Origin: Gemmatimonadaceae bacterium
Lineage (GTDB): Bacteria > Gemmatimonadota > Gemmatimonadetes > Gemmatimonadales > Gemmatimonadaceae
Assembly: GCA_036273715.1 (NCBI GenBank)
Contig: DASUHB010000061.1
Location: forward strand, 1-44,607
DNA: 44,607 bases
Reading direction: 5' to 3'
Shown here: positions 15,699-24,071 of the stretch, one piece after another
How the letters are laid out: each line of letters starts with the position of its first letter
Position numbering within the stretch: the stretch's first letter is position 1
Translations under genes and position numbers: made by a program
Notes under the pieces: model-generated
Database searches by the model: none
The model's input: only the letters and a program-made list of their open reading frames with translations
What the model was told of the DNA's origin: nothing

Positions 15699-16127
15699 AT
15701 GAAACGTTTCGCACTCATGGCCCTCGTTGGTGCATTCGGCACTGGGATGTACTTGGTCTATCCCGCCGCTGCGGCGGCCCAGCGGACAGAACCTCCGGGT
15801 GGCGCCTACAAGCAGGTCAGTAAGCTCGTTCCTCTTCCCAGTTTTCTGCCCGGTCTCGGGACCCTGTACGTCGATCCCGCCACGCTCCCCGAGGGGCCGT
15901 TTCTCGCCTATGACCATCAAGGGCATCTCGTGAGCTCGATCTACATGATCCCGCTCAAAGACATGAACGCCCAAAAAGGATTTAGCGACTTGAAAATCGG
16001 GCAAGGCGAGCGAGTCGATCACGTCGACATCGTGTACAACGCCGGCCATCCGGGTGTAGCCGAGCCGCACTACCACTTCATCGTCTGGTACATCTCACCG
16101 GCCAAAGCGGCCGCGCTGACGAAGTAG
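15699..16127 (+). CDS. small secreted protein of unknown function, His-rich C-terminal segment
   Basis: 142 residues. A signal peptide is clear (MKRFALMALVG to about AAAAAQ, residues 1-27). The mature part contains PSFLPGLGTLYVDP, a FLAYDHQGHLVSSIYMIP strand pair and HVDIVYNAGHPGVAEPHYHF, a cluster of four histidines near the C terminus that could bind a metal. From memory it resembles the TTHB210-like/DUF5602 family, but I cannot confirm this. It precedes the PQQ dehydrogenase by 31 nt on the same strand, so it is probably part of that periplasmic redox operon. A GGAGAC element lies just before the ATG. Confidence 0.7.
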   Translation: MKRFALMALVGAFGTGMYLVYPAAAAAQRTEPPGGAYKQVSKLVPLPSFLPGLGTLYVDPATLPEGPFLAYDHQGHLVSSIYMIPLKDMNAQKGFSDLKIGQGERVDHVDIVYNAGHPGVAEPHYHFIVWYISPAKAAALTK

Positions 16128-16158
16128 CCGCCACCTCTTTCTCGAATCTCGAGGACAC

Positions 16159-17805
16159 ATGCAGATGAAACACGCATGGCTGTGTTTTGCCGTGGCGACG
16201 GTCAGCGTCGTACCCGCACAGGCACAGACTAACTGGTCGACGTACGGCGGAAGTGACTGGAACCAACGATGGTCCACGCTCGCGCAGATCAATGTTCGGA
16301 ACGTGAAGAACCTCGTGCCCAGAATCGTATTCCAGACGGGCACCGGCAAACTCGGCTCGTTCGAGACCACTCCCATCGTGGTCGACGGCAGGATGTACGT
16401 GACGACGCCAAACAGCGAGGCAATTATCGCGTACGATCTGCGAACCAAGAAGCAGTTGTGGAGACAGGAGCCGAAGATCGGACCGGTCATCACGTGTTGT
16501 GGACCGGTCAACCGTGGCGTCGCAATCGGCGGCGGCATGGTGTTCGTCGGGACGCTCGACGCACGATTGCTCGCTTTTGACGCGCTCACTGGCGAGCCGA
16601 AGTGGGAAGCGCAGGACGCGGATCCGTCGCTCAGCTACAGCATCACGATGGCGCCGCTCGTGGTAGGTGACAACGTCATTGTCGGCGTGTCCGGAGGCGA
16701 GTACGGCATTCGCGGTCACCTCACGGCATACAACATCACCACGGGCAAGCAGGTGTGGCGCTGGTACTCGATCCCCGCCCCGGGTGACGACCCCGTGGCG
16801 ACTAACGGATGGTGGGGTACCTGGGCGACCAAGGCGGAAAACGCCGACCTCCATCGGGACATCGCGAAGGAGAAGGCTGACAGCGCCAAGTATGCCGATG
16901 CATGGCAGCGCGGCGGCGGCGGCGTGTGGACGACGCCCGCGTACGACAAAGCGTCCAACACCATCTTCGTCACGGTAGGCAATCCGTCACCGGACTTGGA
17001 CGGTACGGCGCGCCCGGGTGACAACCTCTTCACCGACGCCATGGTCGCGATCGACGCGGCCACCGGAAAGACCAAGTGGTACTACCAGACCGTGCCCCAC
17101 GACGTCTGGGACCTCGATGCCACGTCGCCGTCGGTGGTCGCGATGTTAGGCAACAGGAAAGTTGTTCTTCACGCCGGCAAGACCGGCTGGCTCTACGTGG
17201 TCGACGCGTCCACCGGAAAGTTGGTGCGCAAGAGCCAGAACTTCGTGCCGCAGGAGAACATGTTCGCGCTGCCCACTCCCGAAGGGACGCGGATGCTGCC
17301 CGGTGCTAACGGAGGCTCCGAGTGGTCGCCGATCTCGGTGGATCCCAAGCTCGAATACGCTTTCGTCGCGGGTCTCCATCAGCCGATGAACTACAAGACG
17401 CACCCCGCACCGTGGGAGAAGGGTCGACTGTGGCTCGGCTCCGCATTCGTCGCCGCTCCTGGAGAGCCGCAGTATGGTCTGTTCTCGGCGGTGGACCTGA
17501 AGACGGGCAAGATCGCATGGCAGAACAAAGTTGATCAGCCAATGATGGGCGGATCGCTCGCAACCGCCGGCGGTCTCGTTTTCACGGGCGAAGGCAACGG
17601 CAACTTCAATGCGTTCGACGCGAAGACAGGCAAGCTGTTGTGGCAGTTCCACGCCGGCGCCGGGTGCAATGCCGCACCCATGACGTTCGAGATGGACGGA
17701 GAACAGTTCATCGCCGTCGCGTGCGGCGGCAATTTCCAACTCAGTTACCCACTCGGCGATGCCGTGATGATCTTCGGCTTGCCGAAACCGTGGGCGGCAC
17801 GATGA
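16159..17805 (+). CDS. PQQ-dependent alcohol dehydrogenase with lanthanide-type Asp-X-Asp motif
   Basis: 548 residues, periplasmic: a signal peptide ends near AQAQ (residue 23). Eight-bladed PQQ propeller repeats occur throughout (for example ATGKTKWYYQT, LKTGKIAWQN, AKTGKLLWQF). The vicinal disulfide Cys113-Cys114 in ITCCGPVNRG is diagnostic of PQQ alcohol dehydrogenases. HDVWDLD places catalytic Asp318 with a second Asp320 two residues on. This extra Asp marks lanthanide-dependent enzymes (XoxF, PedH); calcium enzymes such as MxaF have Ala there. There is no C-terminal cytochrome c domain. The stop overlaps the start of a blue-copper protein (ATGA), a likely electron acceptor. Substrate class (methanol, ethanol or another alcohol) is not determined by what I can see. 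Confidence 0.88.
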   Translation: MQMKHAWLCFAVATVSVVPAQAQTNWSTYGGSDWNQRWSTLAQINVRNVKNLVPRIVFQTGTGKLGSFETTPIVVDGRMYVTTPNSEAIIAYDLRTKKQLWRQEPKIGPVITCCGPVNRGVAIGGGMVFVGTLDARLLAFDALTGEPKWEAQDADPSLSYSITMAPLVVGDNVIVGVSGGEYGIRGHLTAYNITTGKQVWRWYSIPAPGDDPVATNGWWGTWATKAENADLHRDIAKEKADSAKYADAWQRGGGGVWTTPAYDKASNTIFVTVGNPSPDLDGTARPGDNLFTDAMVAIDAATGKTKWYYQTVPHDVWDLDATSPSVVAMLGNRKVVLHAGKTGWLYVVDASTGKLVRKSQNFVPQENMFALPTPEGTRMLPGANGGSEWSPISVDPKLEYAFVAGLHQPMNYKTHPAPWEKGRLWLGSAFVAAPGEPQYGLFSAVDLKTGKIAWQNKVDQPMMGGSLATAGGLVFTGEGNGNFNAFDAKTGKLLWQFHAGAGCNAAPMTFEMDGEQFIAVACGGNFQLSYPLGDAVMIFGLPKPWAAR

Positions 17806-18326
17806 TGAAAAAGCTTCTCGCGACGGTGGCGCTCGCCGTGATGGTGCCCACCGTCGCGAGCGCCCAGCGACAGGCGGTGGACCCCCACTGGCTGTCGGTG
17901 GACGCAAGTGCGAAGACGGCGCGGTTTCAGCTGATCGCCGGCCTAACGGGCACCAATGGCGCGCTGAACTTCAACGGGTTCGCCGATGGTGGCCTAACGA
18001 TCGTGATCCCCGTCGGCTGGACGGTCGAGATGGACTTCTTCAATCACGACGGCATGCTTCCGCACTCCGCCATCGTGGTTGCCGCCAAGCTTCCGATGCA
18101 GGCAGCACCGTCCGATCCAGCCATACCTCGGGCGTTCACGGTGAAGATGAGTGAGGGACTACCGCCGCTCGGGAAAGACACCATGCGCTTCACCGCTGCC
18201 CCAGCCGGCGACTACTTCATCGTGTGCGGCGTGCCGGGCCACGCGGCGGCTGGCATGTGGATCCGGCTGCAGATCAGCAGCACCGTGACGGCGCCGACGA
18301 TGTCCGCCACACAGCCACCAAAGTGA
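17802..18326 (+). CDS. sulfocyanin-like blue copper protein, secreted
   Basis: 174 residues beginning with a signal peptide (MMKKLLATVALAVMV to ASAQ). The mature cupredoxin domain shows a type 1 copper site: His in DGMLPHSAIVV and CGVPGHAAAGMW, with Cys, His and Met spaced as in sulfocyanin/plastocyanin-type proteins. The ATG overlaps the PQQ dehydrogenase stop, so the two are translationally coupled. In most PQQ alcohol dehydrogenase systems the acceptor is a dedicated cytochrome c; here no cytochrome gene is present and this protein is the obvious replacement. Two GCCTAACG words fall within the gene, both encoding Gly-Leu-Thr. Confidence 0.85.
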   Translation: MMKKLLATVALAVMVPTVASAQRQAVDPHWLSVDASAKTARFQLIAGLTGTNGALNFNGFADGGLTIVIPVGWTVEMDFFNHDGMLPHSAIVVAAKLPMQAAPSDPAIPRAFTVKMSEGLPPLGKDTMRFTAAPAGDYFIVCGVPGHAAAGMWIRLQISSTVTAPTMSATQPPK

Positions 18327-18340
18327 ACCATGGATTGGCT

Positions 18341-18904
18341 ATGACAACCAGACGCGCATTCATGCAGACCGCGGGGACGCTCCTCGCCGGTCTTGCGCTA
18401 CCGGCCCGATGGTACGCGTCGGCCCCGCGGAGCACGGTAACAGAGATCGCGATGAGAAGCGACGCGGCGGGAAGCAAGGTCTGGTTCGATCCGATAGGCG
18501 TGCTTGTCGAGCCCGGGGCGACAATTCGCTGGGTGGTCAAGGAAAACGTGCACACGACCACCGCCTATCACCCCAAGAACGACCACCACTCGTTGCGCAT
18601 CCCCCAAGGGGCCGAGCCATGGAACTCTGGATACCTCGTGAATCCGGGAGATCACTTCGAGATCACACTCAGCGTGCCCGGGGTCTACGACTACTACTGT
18701 ATGCCGCATGAGGCGGCGGGGATGGTGGGGCGGATCATCGTTGGGAAGCCGTTAGGCCCCGGTGCCGAGCCGTTCGACTACTGGGTAGGTCGGCCCGGAA
18801 CAAAAGATTGGCGCGATGTTCCGAGCGCCGCGCGCAAGGCGTTCCCGGAAATCGCGGAGATCCTCGCCAAACATCAAGTCCACACGGCCGAGGCGCGAGG
18901 GTGA
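18341..18904 (+). CDS. plastocyanin/pseudoazurin-like cupredoxin with Tat-type signal
   Basis: 187 residues. The N terminus MTTRRAFMQTAGTLLAGLALP is twin-arginine-like, although the residue after RR is A rather than S. The copper site is visible as a histidine in NVHTTTAYHPKN and the CMPHEAAGM loop (Cys, His, Met), after VYDYY. Following the cupredoxin domain, about 45 residues (FDYWVGRPGTKDW to the end) extend beyond the usual fold. It is encoded 14 nt after the first cupredoxin in the same direction. Two different copper carriers after one PQQ dehydrogenase could form a relay towards the terminal oxidase, whose subunit II has CuA. The partnership is inferred from gene order only. Confidence 0.82.
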   Translation: MTTRRAFMQTAGTLLAGLALPARWYASAPRSTVTEIAMRSDAAGSKVWFDPIGVLVEPGATIRWVVKENVHTTTAYHPKNDHHSLRIPQGAEPWNSGYLVNPGDHFEITLSVPGVYDYYCMPHEAAGMVGRIIVGKPLGPGAEPFDYWVGRPGTKDWRDVPSAARKAFPEIAEILAKHQVHTAEARG

Positions 18905-18973
18905 GTTGATGCCGGGTTCCGGTGTCGCCCGAAACGCATCTGTTCGCCGCAGTACGCGGCATGGAGAACACAC

Positions 18974-19462
18974 GTGAACAGCCCTGATAACAATGGTACC
19001 CCCATGGCTCCTTCGACTGCCGAACATCCGACGGCGGTCCCGTTAGCATCGAAGCGCGAGTCGCTCTATCCCGAAGCGACTCGAGAGATCGCTGAACAAC
19101 GAAGCCGTCTTGCCCCCGGACCGGCGAATGCCTTTCGCGCATTCAGCCAGAGCGTGTTTGCCGAAGGAGCGCTTCCCACCAAAACGAAGCAATTGATCGC
19201 CGTTGCGGTCGCGCACGTGACGCAGTGTCCCTACTGCATCCGCAGTCATACTCGCGCCGCGCTCCGCCAGGGGGCGAGCGGTGAGGAGATCATGGAAGCG
19301 ATCTGGGTTGCTGCGGAGATGCGCGCCGGCGGCTCCTATGCGCATTCGGCTCTGGCGCTGGACACAATTGCGCACGACGCGGGTCCGCGCACGAGCCATG
19401 TCGCGGAGACAAGCGACGTGCGGGAAACGGGTAATGACGCGTCCGCGCGGATCACACCATGA
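18974..19462 (+). CDS. AhpD/carboxymuconolactone decarboxylase family protein
   Basis: 162 residues, GTG start at 18974 with an internal ATG at 19004 as alternative. The AhpD-like core includes LIAVAVAHVTQCPYCIRSHTRAALRQGAS, with the redox-active CxxC followed by His three residues later. Such proteins act as small alkylhydroperoxidases or thiol reductases. The first 40 and last 35 residues are low-complexity and not conserved. The stop overlaps the GAPDH start (ATGA), so the pair is co-translated. Coupling to GAPDH, whose catalytic cysteine is peroxide-sensitive, is suggestive but unproven. Confidence 0.87.
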   Translation: MNSPDNNGTPMAPSTAEHPTAVPLASKRESLYPEATREIAEQRSRLAPGPANAFRAFSQSVFAEGALPTKTKQLIAVAVAHVTQCPYCIRSHTRAALRQGASGEEIMEAIWVAAEMRAGGSYAHSALALDTIAHDAGPRTSHVAETSDVRETGNDASARITP

Positions 19463-20475
19463 GCACCAGGGTTGCAATCAATGGCCTGGGGCGCATCGGT
19501 CGCGCCATTCTGAAACTCGTGATCGATGAGGCATCGCTCGAACTGGTTGCGGTGAACGACCTGGTCGACGCGAAGAACCTCGCGTACTTGCTTCGCTTCG
19601 ACACCGCATACGGCCGGTACTCAAAGCCGGTGGCGGTCGACGAAGGCGACTTGGTCGTCGCCGGACATCACGTGCGCAAGCTGACGAGCCGCGATCCCTC
19701 AGACCTGCCATGGAAGAAATTGGGGGTCGAGCTCGTGTTCGAGTGCACCGGAGTGCTAACGCGGCGTCAAGATCTCGAGAAGCACATCCGCGCGGGGGCG
19801 AAGATGGTGCTCCTCTCGGCACCGTCCAAGGACCAAGAGGTCGAAACGATCGTCCACGGTGCGAACACCCCGGGCGGTGTGCCCGTGATCATCTCCTGCG
19901 CCAGCTGCACCACCAACTGCATCACGCCCGTTGTCGAGGTGATCGGCCGCCGCATTGGGATCGAGAAGGCGGTGATGACGACAGTCCATGCCTACACCGC
20001 CTCGCAGTCGGTCGTCGATGGGGCGAGCAAGAGCTTCCGCCGCGGTCGCGCCGCGGCCGCGAATCTCGTTCCGACCACCACCGGTGCCGCGTTAGCAACG
20101 ACGCGCGCGCTGCCGGAGTACACGGGCTTGTTCGATGGCATTGCGATCCGGGCACCGGTTCTCGTCGGGTCGATCGCGGACATTACCTGCGTCACGTCGC
20201 GCAAGACGACCGTCGGTGAGGTGAACGCGATCCTAACGAGCGAGGCCGACACGGAGCGCTATGCCGGGGTGCTCGGCGTGTCGCATGACCCGCTGGTATC
20301 ATCGGACATCGTTGGCGATCCTCGTGCATCGGTGGTCGACCTCGAGCTCACGCGCGTCGTCGGCGGGGATCTGGTCAAGGTGATGAGCTGGTACGACAAC
20401 GAGTGGGGCTACGCGAATCAGATGCTGCGCGAGGCGATCTCGGCAACTAGAAGCGTGGGCGCTGACACCGGATGA
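19459..20475 (+). CDS. gap: glyceraldehyde-3-phosphate dehydrogenase, type I
   Basis: 338 residues, standard length. The NAD-binding start is VAINGLGRIGRA. The catalytic motif SCTTNC places Cys150, and HAYTASQ supplies the catalytic His. The C terminus ends in the conserved SWYDNEWGYANQM segment. The enzyme converts glyceraldehyde-3-phosphate to 1,3-bisphosphoglycerate in glycolysis. The Asp after VN (VNDLVD) favours NAD over NADP. No pgk or tpiA follows, so it stands outside the usual glycolytic operon and may be a second copy; the rest of the genome would tell. Confidence 0.96.
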   Translation: MSTRVAINGLGRIGRAILKLVIDEASLELVAVNDLVDAKNLAYLLRFDTAYGRYSKPVAVDEGDLVVAGHHVRKLTSRDPSDLPWKKLGVELVFECTGVLTRRQDLEKHIRAGAKMVLLSAPSKDQEVETIVHGANTPGGVPVIISCASCTTNCITPVVEVIGRRIGIEKAVMTTVHAYTASQSVVDGASKSFRRGRAAAANLVPTTTGAALATTRALPEYTGLFDGIAIRAPVLVGSIADITCVTSRKTTVGEVNAILTSEADTERYAGVLGVSHDPLVSSDIVGDPRASVVDLELTRVVGGDLVKVMSWYDNEWGYANQMLREAISATRSVGADTG

Positions 20476-20590
20476 TCATTTGGAGAGATCGCAGCTTCAA
20501 AGTTCGAGCTCAGGTATCTCCGCCTAACAATTACGAGTCGAACCTCGCTCGCTACCCACTCGTTGTTTCGCACGCCGATCGTAGGAAGCG

Positions 20591-21406
20591 ATGGAATGCT
20601 TGCGGTGGTGCGCGGCATCGTATGCGGCGCTGGTACCGCTGACGCGCGCGCTCGCGCCGCCCGCGCCGCGCACCGTTAGGACAGCGGCGATCGCGAATTT
20701 CCTCACCGAGATGCTGTTCCTCATCGGCATCGCGCTGGCCATCGACGCGGTGGAGCTGTACCGGCGCATGCAGCAGTCGCAACTCGCGCAGTCGCGCCTG
20801 GGACGCGCACTGGCGCACGCGCGGCTCGAAGCGCTGACGCTGCAACTGCAGCCGCATTTTCTCTTCAACACGTTGAACGCCGCCGTCGCGCTCATCCGGC
20901 ACGATGCGCGCGCCGCCGAGGACATGCTCACCGACTTGAGCGAGATGCTGCATGGCACGTTAGGCGAGCCGCAGCCTCAGCAGGTATCGCTCGAGCGAGA
21001 GCTCGACGACGTCGCCCGCTATGTTCGCATCATGACATACCGCTTCGGCCCGCGGCTGGCCGCCGACCTCGATGCCACGCCCGAGGCCCGGCTTGGCCTC
21101 GTCCCCCGTTTCATCCTCCAGCCGTTGGTCGAAAACGCCATCGAGCACGGACTCGCACGCCGCGCGGGCGCGGGCGGCGTGAAGATCACGGCGCGCACAG
21201 ATCCACGTCGCCTGACAGTGGAAGTTTGCGACTCCTGCGATGGCGGACCGGAAGGGACCACGGTGTCAAAGCACGGGCGCGGCATCGGCCTGTCGAACAC
21301 CCGGCGCCGGCTCGAAGCGCTCTATGGCGATGATTTCTCGTTCGTCGTGACGCCGCACGGGTCGGGGACGAGCGTCGTGATCGACATACCCTATCACGTC
21401 GCCTGA
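20591..21406 (+). CDS. LytS/YehU-type sensor histidine kinase, shortened at the N terminus
   Basis: 271 residues. The kinase core is complete: LQLQPHFLFNTLNA with the phospho-accepting His, LQPLVENAIEHGL (N box) and GRGIGLSNTRRRLEALYG (G box). Family members usually have 100-150 residues of transmembrane helices before the core. Here only one clear helix remains (about 37-55) after a short stretch, and an in-frame TAG lies three codons upstream of the ATG. The preceding 115 nt are less GC-rich and contain no coding extension, so the sensing part was probably lost. The response regulator gene starts one base after the stop codon. It may still be active but without its own sensor. Confidence 0.83.
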   Translation: MECLRWCAASYAALVPLTRALAPPAPRTVRTAAIANFLTEMLFLIGIALAIDAVELYRRMQQSQLAQSRLGRALAHARLEALTLQLQPHFLFNTLNAAVALIRHDARAAEDMLTDLSEMLHGTLGEPQPQQVSLERELDDVARYVRIMTYRFGPRLAADLDATPEARLGLVPRFILQPLVENAIEHGLARRAGAGGVKITARTDPRRLTVEVCDSCDGGPEGTTVSKHGRGIGLSNTRRRLEALYGDDFSFVVTPHGSGTSVVIDIPYHVA

Positions 21407-21407
21407 G

Positions 21408-22232
21408 ATGGCTGGTCCTCGACGCGTATTGATCGTGGATGACGAACCCCTGGCCCGCGGTCGCATTCGCGATCTATTGTCCGAGCGCGACGACGTCACG
21501 GTGATTGGTGAGTCGGCGGATGGACAGGCAGCCGTCGTGGACACGGCGCAACTCGAACCAGACATTCTCCTCCTCGACGTGCACATGCCCGCGATGGACG
21601 GATTCGAGGTTGTCGACGCCATCAGCGACATCGGGAATGGGTCGCGTGCGCCGATCGTGATTTTCGTGACGGCGTACGACCAGTACGCCGTGCGCGCGTT
21701 CGATGCGATGGCGCTCGACTACCTGCGCAAACCCGTGTCGCGCGCTCGACTCGATGCCGCCCTGGATCGCGCGATCGCGCAGCTCGAGCTGCGCGAGCGG
21801 GCTGAGCGCGCGAGCCATTCTATGTTCGGCGGCGATGGGGATGTGCGGGATACGACGCGAGCGCTTCGTCACACTTCTGGAGCGGATGCCACGCATGCAT
21901 CGCGGTTTGCCGTGCGCGACAAGGACGTCGTGCGCTTCGTGCAGCCGTCCGAGATCGATTGGATCGACGCAGCCGAGAACTATGTGCGCCTGCACGCCGG
22001 AGGCAAAGCATATCTGCTGCGCAGCCCGATAGGAGCCTTCGCGGCCCGGCTCGATCCGCGACACTTCATGCGCGTGCACCGCTCGGCGATCGTCAATCTC
22101 GACCGCGTGCATCGCATCGAGCCCTTCACGCGCGGCGAGTTCGTGCTGGTCCTGACCGATGGCACACGGCTTCGCTCCAGCCGAGCGTACGGCGCGAGGT
22201 TGCGTCAGCTCGTGCGCGACGGCGTCGGCTGA
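21408..22232 (+). CDS. LytTR-family response regulator
   Basis: 274 residues. The receiver (1-125) has the acidic DDE near 11-13, phospho-acceptor Asp57 in LLLDVHMPAMDG, and a KP pair in DYLRKPVSR. A linker near 140-165 leads to a LytTR DNA-binding domain (about 170-270) with VDWIDAAENYVRLH-like and FMRVHRSAIVNLDRV motifs. LytTR domains bind direct repeats upstream of target genes. It follows the LytS-like kinase by one base and is its partner. The padR remnant lies immediately downstream. Confidence 0.93.
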   Translation: MAGPRRVLIVDDEPLARGRIRDLLSERDDVTVIGESADGQAAVVDTAQLEPDILLLDVHMPAMDGFEVVDAISDIGNGSRAPIVIFVTAYDQYAVRAFDAMALDYLRKPVSRARLDAALDRAIAQLELRERAERASHSMFGGDGDVRDTTRALRHTSGADATHASRFAVRDKDVVRFVQPSEIDWIDAAENYVRLHAGGKAYLLRSPIGAFAARLDPRHFMRVHRSAIVNLDRVHRIEPFTRGEFVLVLTDGTRLRSSRAYGARLRQLVRDGVG

Positions 22233-22236
22233 CGCT

Positions 22237-22345
22237 CTGATCGTGCTCTAAATGCTCCGCACCGAGCTGACTAACGACTACGACCGGGCGCAGCGCATCC
22301 AGGCAGTGTCCGCGACATCCTGCAAGTGAACGCGGCTCTGACCCA
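22237..22345 (+). pseudogene. decayed padR gene fragment
   Basis: About 110 nt align base by base with positions 97-207 of the intact padR at the left edge, roughly four in five bases identical by eye. Shared words include GATGCTCCGC-like, GCGCAGCGCAT and GTGTCC...CGCGAC. The codon pair CTC GAG of the intact gene is CTC TAA here, and a single-base deletion follows GTGTC, so it cannot encode a regulator. No permease remnant is seen next to it. It is the fossil of another PadR-permease unit or a dispersed duplicate. Confidence 0.8.
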
Positions 22346-22350
22346 TCCGC

Positions 22351-23100
22351 CTATTGCCGTTCAAAGACATAGATCCTCGGCTCGCCTTCCCCCGCGATGT
22401 TCACGATCATCGTCAGAGTCTCGAGGTCTTGAGACAGCGCGAGCCGCCGGGTGAGCTTCACCTTGCCTCCCGACTTGCGCAGTATTTCGACGGTCCGCGG
22501 ATCGAGTCGCCGCGCCGAGAGCGTGGAGCCCGAGTGTGAATCGAGATGCTCCTTGCCGTCGAAGGTGACGCTGGTGGTGTCAGGTTGACCAGGGATGATG
22601 ACGAAGAGCCCGTCGCTCCCATGGGGACGGACTTGAAGAACTATGGCTGCTCCGAGCGGTGTGATGGTACCCACCCAGGTACCCGCAAACCCGGATCCCG
22701 CTGCCTTCCGTGCGTACCGATAATCCACGGTGGACGACGAACCATCGCTTGCGAACTGCGTAAAGTGGTCTCGAAGCGCGTTGCCATCCTTGGAGAGGGT
22801 CCAGGTCGCGGTGAGGAGCATGCGCCCATCCTGCTTGCGGACGACCTTCCAGTTAGGCCCGACGGCGCCTACAGACAGTGTCGTGCCTCCGCCGCCGCGC
22901 TGGTCGGTCCCATCCACCACAATGGTCTCGGCGCCGCCGCCGAAGTCAAAGGCATATGTGTTCGCTCGTATGCTCGTCACTTTCATCTGGTCGGTGAGCT
23001 TGACGAGCTTCCATTGGCCGACGAACGGGTCGTCTGCCGCGTGTGATGTGCCGGCGACGAGGCAGGCGCACAATAGCACTTGAGCGACGCGCTTGAACAT
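22351..23100 (-). CDS. secreted protein of unknown function, lipocalin-like beta-rich
   Basis: 249 residues. A signal peptide is clear (MFKRVAQVLLCACLVAGTSHAADD). The mature protein begins DPFVGQWKLVKLTDQ, and a second similar start, GFAGTWVGTITP, occurs near residue 138. This suggests two repeats of a lipocalin/fatty-acid-binding-like beta-barrel, since GxW near the first strand is typical of such folds. The rest alternates short strands with polar turns. No catalytic motif is visible. It faces the padR fossil and the LytTR regulator gene tail to tail and is followed upstream by the endonuclease-fold gene on the same strand. I do not recognise a named family. Confidence 0.7.
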   Translation of the reverse strand: MFKRVAQVLLCACLVAGTSHAADDPFVGQWKLVKLTDQMKVTSIRANTYAFDFGGGAETIVVDGTDQRGGGGTTLSVGAVGPNWKVVRKQDGRMLLTATWTLSKDGNALRDHFTQFASDGSSSTVDYRYARKAAGSGFAGTWVGTITPLGAAIVLQVRPHGSDGLFVIIPGQPDTTSVTFDGKEHLDSHSGSTLSARRLDPRTVEILRKSGGKVKLTRRLALSQDLETLTMIVNIAGEGEPRIYVFERQ

Positions 23101-23153
23101 CGAGTTCTCCCTAACGTGTCGTACCCGCGGCAGTCATCGGACCCGGACCGACG

Positions 23154-24071
23154 CTATTTGTCCACGTCCATTTTGTCGTCCGCCGGCGCTCCTGTCGCCA
23201 TCGCACGCCCTCGTTGTTCGGCTTGGCGAAACTGGGCGAAGAGCGACCGCGGCGTGGCAGCCGGTGCCGGCGCGGCAGGAGCCGGTATGGCGGCAGCCGC
23301 GCCCACTGTGTCCAGATACACCGGCACGTGATCGCTGGGCACGTCGTTAGGCGTGTCCCATCCCTGAAAGACGAGATCGGGCGGCGATTGCTGATCCATC
23401 GCTCCCCGGCGCGAAATAATGCGACCAGCCTGCGCGCCGTGCAGCACACCTCCAGCAGCCCCAGCAGCGGCGTTCCCATAGACTTTGTCGCGCGGGCTGC
23501 CGGTGCCACGCGCCGTCGTCGGCCTCGCACACAACACCTGCCAGTTGCCGCCACGGTGTGGTTGCTGTGCACCCGCCGTGTTCAAGTCTCCAATCCACGC
23601 GTCCACGCGATGCTGCGTGCGTCGTTCCCAATCTGTGATCTCATCGTCAGCGGCGCGCGCATATCGGATGACGACATCGCCGCCTTCCTGAAAGGGCGCG
23701 TGGCACGTTGCTACGCGCAGCGACTCGGCGCCCTTCACGAATCGCAGGATGAGGAGTTGACGGTACCATCCCTGATCGGCGAGGGGGTACAGGACGTCGT
23801 CTCGCCCGACAGTCACGCCGGCGCGCGTGGCGACGGCAATGCGTCCTTGATGCCGGTCGGCTGGCAACCCGCGCCCCTGGTGGAAGCACGTAACCCGCCA
23901 CGCTGCGCCTGGTCCTCGGGGAGCCACCTCTTGGTCGCGATGCATCGCATCGCTCGGCTCCACGAGGATGACGGCGTCGGCGTTCCAACTCTCGAAGAGC
24001 GGAATGAGCAACGCCGCCGTCTGGTAGCCGGCCTGGCCAGTGACGGCCATGTTCCAGCAGACAATCCTCAT
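23154..24071 (-). CDS. endonuclease/exonuclease/phosphatase (DNase I-like) family protein
   Basis: 305 residues without a signal peptide. Family motifs appear in order: MRIVCWNMA at the start, the VEPSDA glutamate near 38, VATCHAPF, WIGDLNTAG (GDxN) near 165 and the C-terminal SDHVPVYLD. These match the metal-binding and catalytic residues of the DNase I-like superfamily, which includes DNA-repair nucleases, inositol phosphatases and CdtB toxins. The last 50 residues are Ala/Pro-rich and then charged, beyond the fold. The substrate cannot be decided from sequence. It stands alone, with the lipocalin-like gene 53 nt downstream on the same strand. No toxin or phage genes are nearby. Confidence 0.82.
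   Translation of the reverse strand: MRIVCWNMAVTGQAGYQTAALLIPLFESWNADAVILVEPSDAMHRDQEVAPRGPGAAWRVTCFHQGRGLPADRHQGRIAVATRAGVTVGRDDVLYPLADQGWYRQLLILRFVKGAESLRVATCHAPFQEGGDVVIRYARAADDEITDWERRTQHRVDAWIGDLNTAGAQQPHRGGNWQVLCARPTTARGTGSPRDKVYGNAAAGAAGGVLHGAQAGRIISRRGAMDQQSPPDLVFQGWDTPNDVPSDHVPVYLDTVGAAAAIPAPAAPAPAATPRSLFAQFRQAEQRGRAMATGAPADDKMDVDK

Noticed and set aside
23154-24071. DNase I-like protein as a CdtB toxin subunit
   Set aside because: No signal peptide and no CdtA/CdtC-like genes nearby; only the general fold motifs are present.
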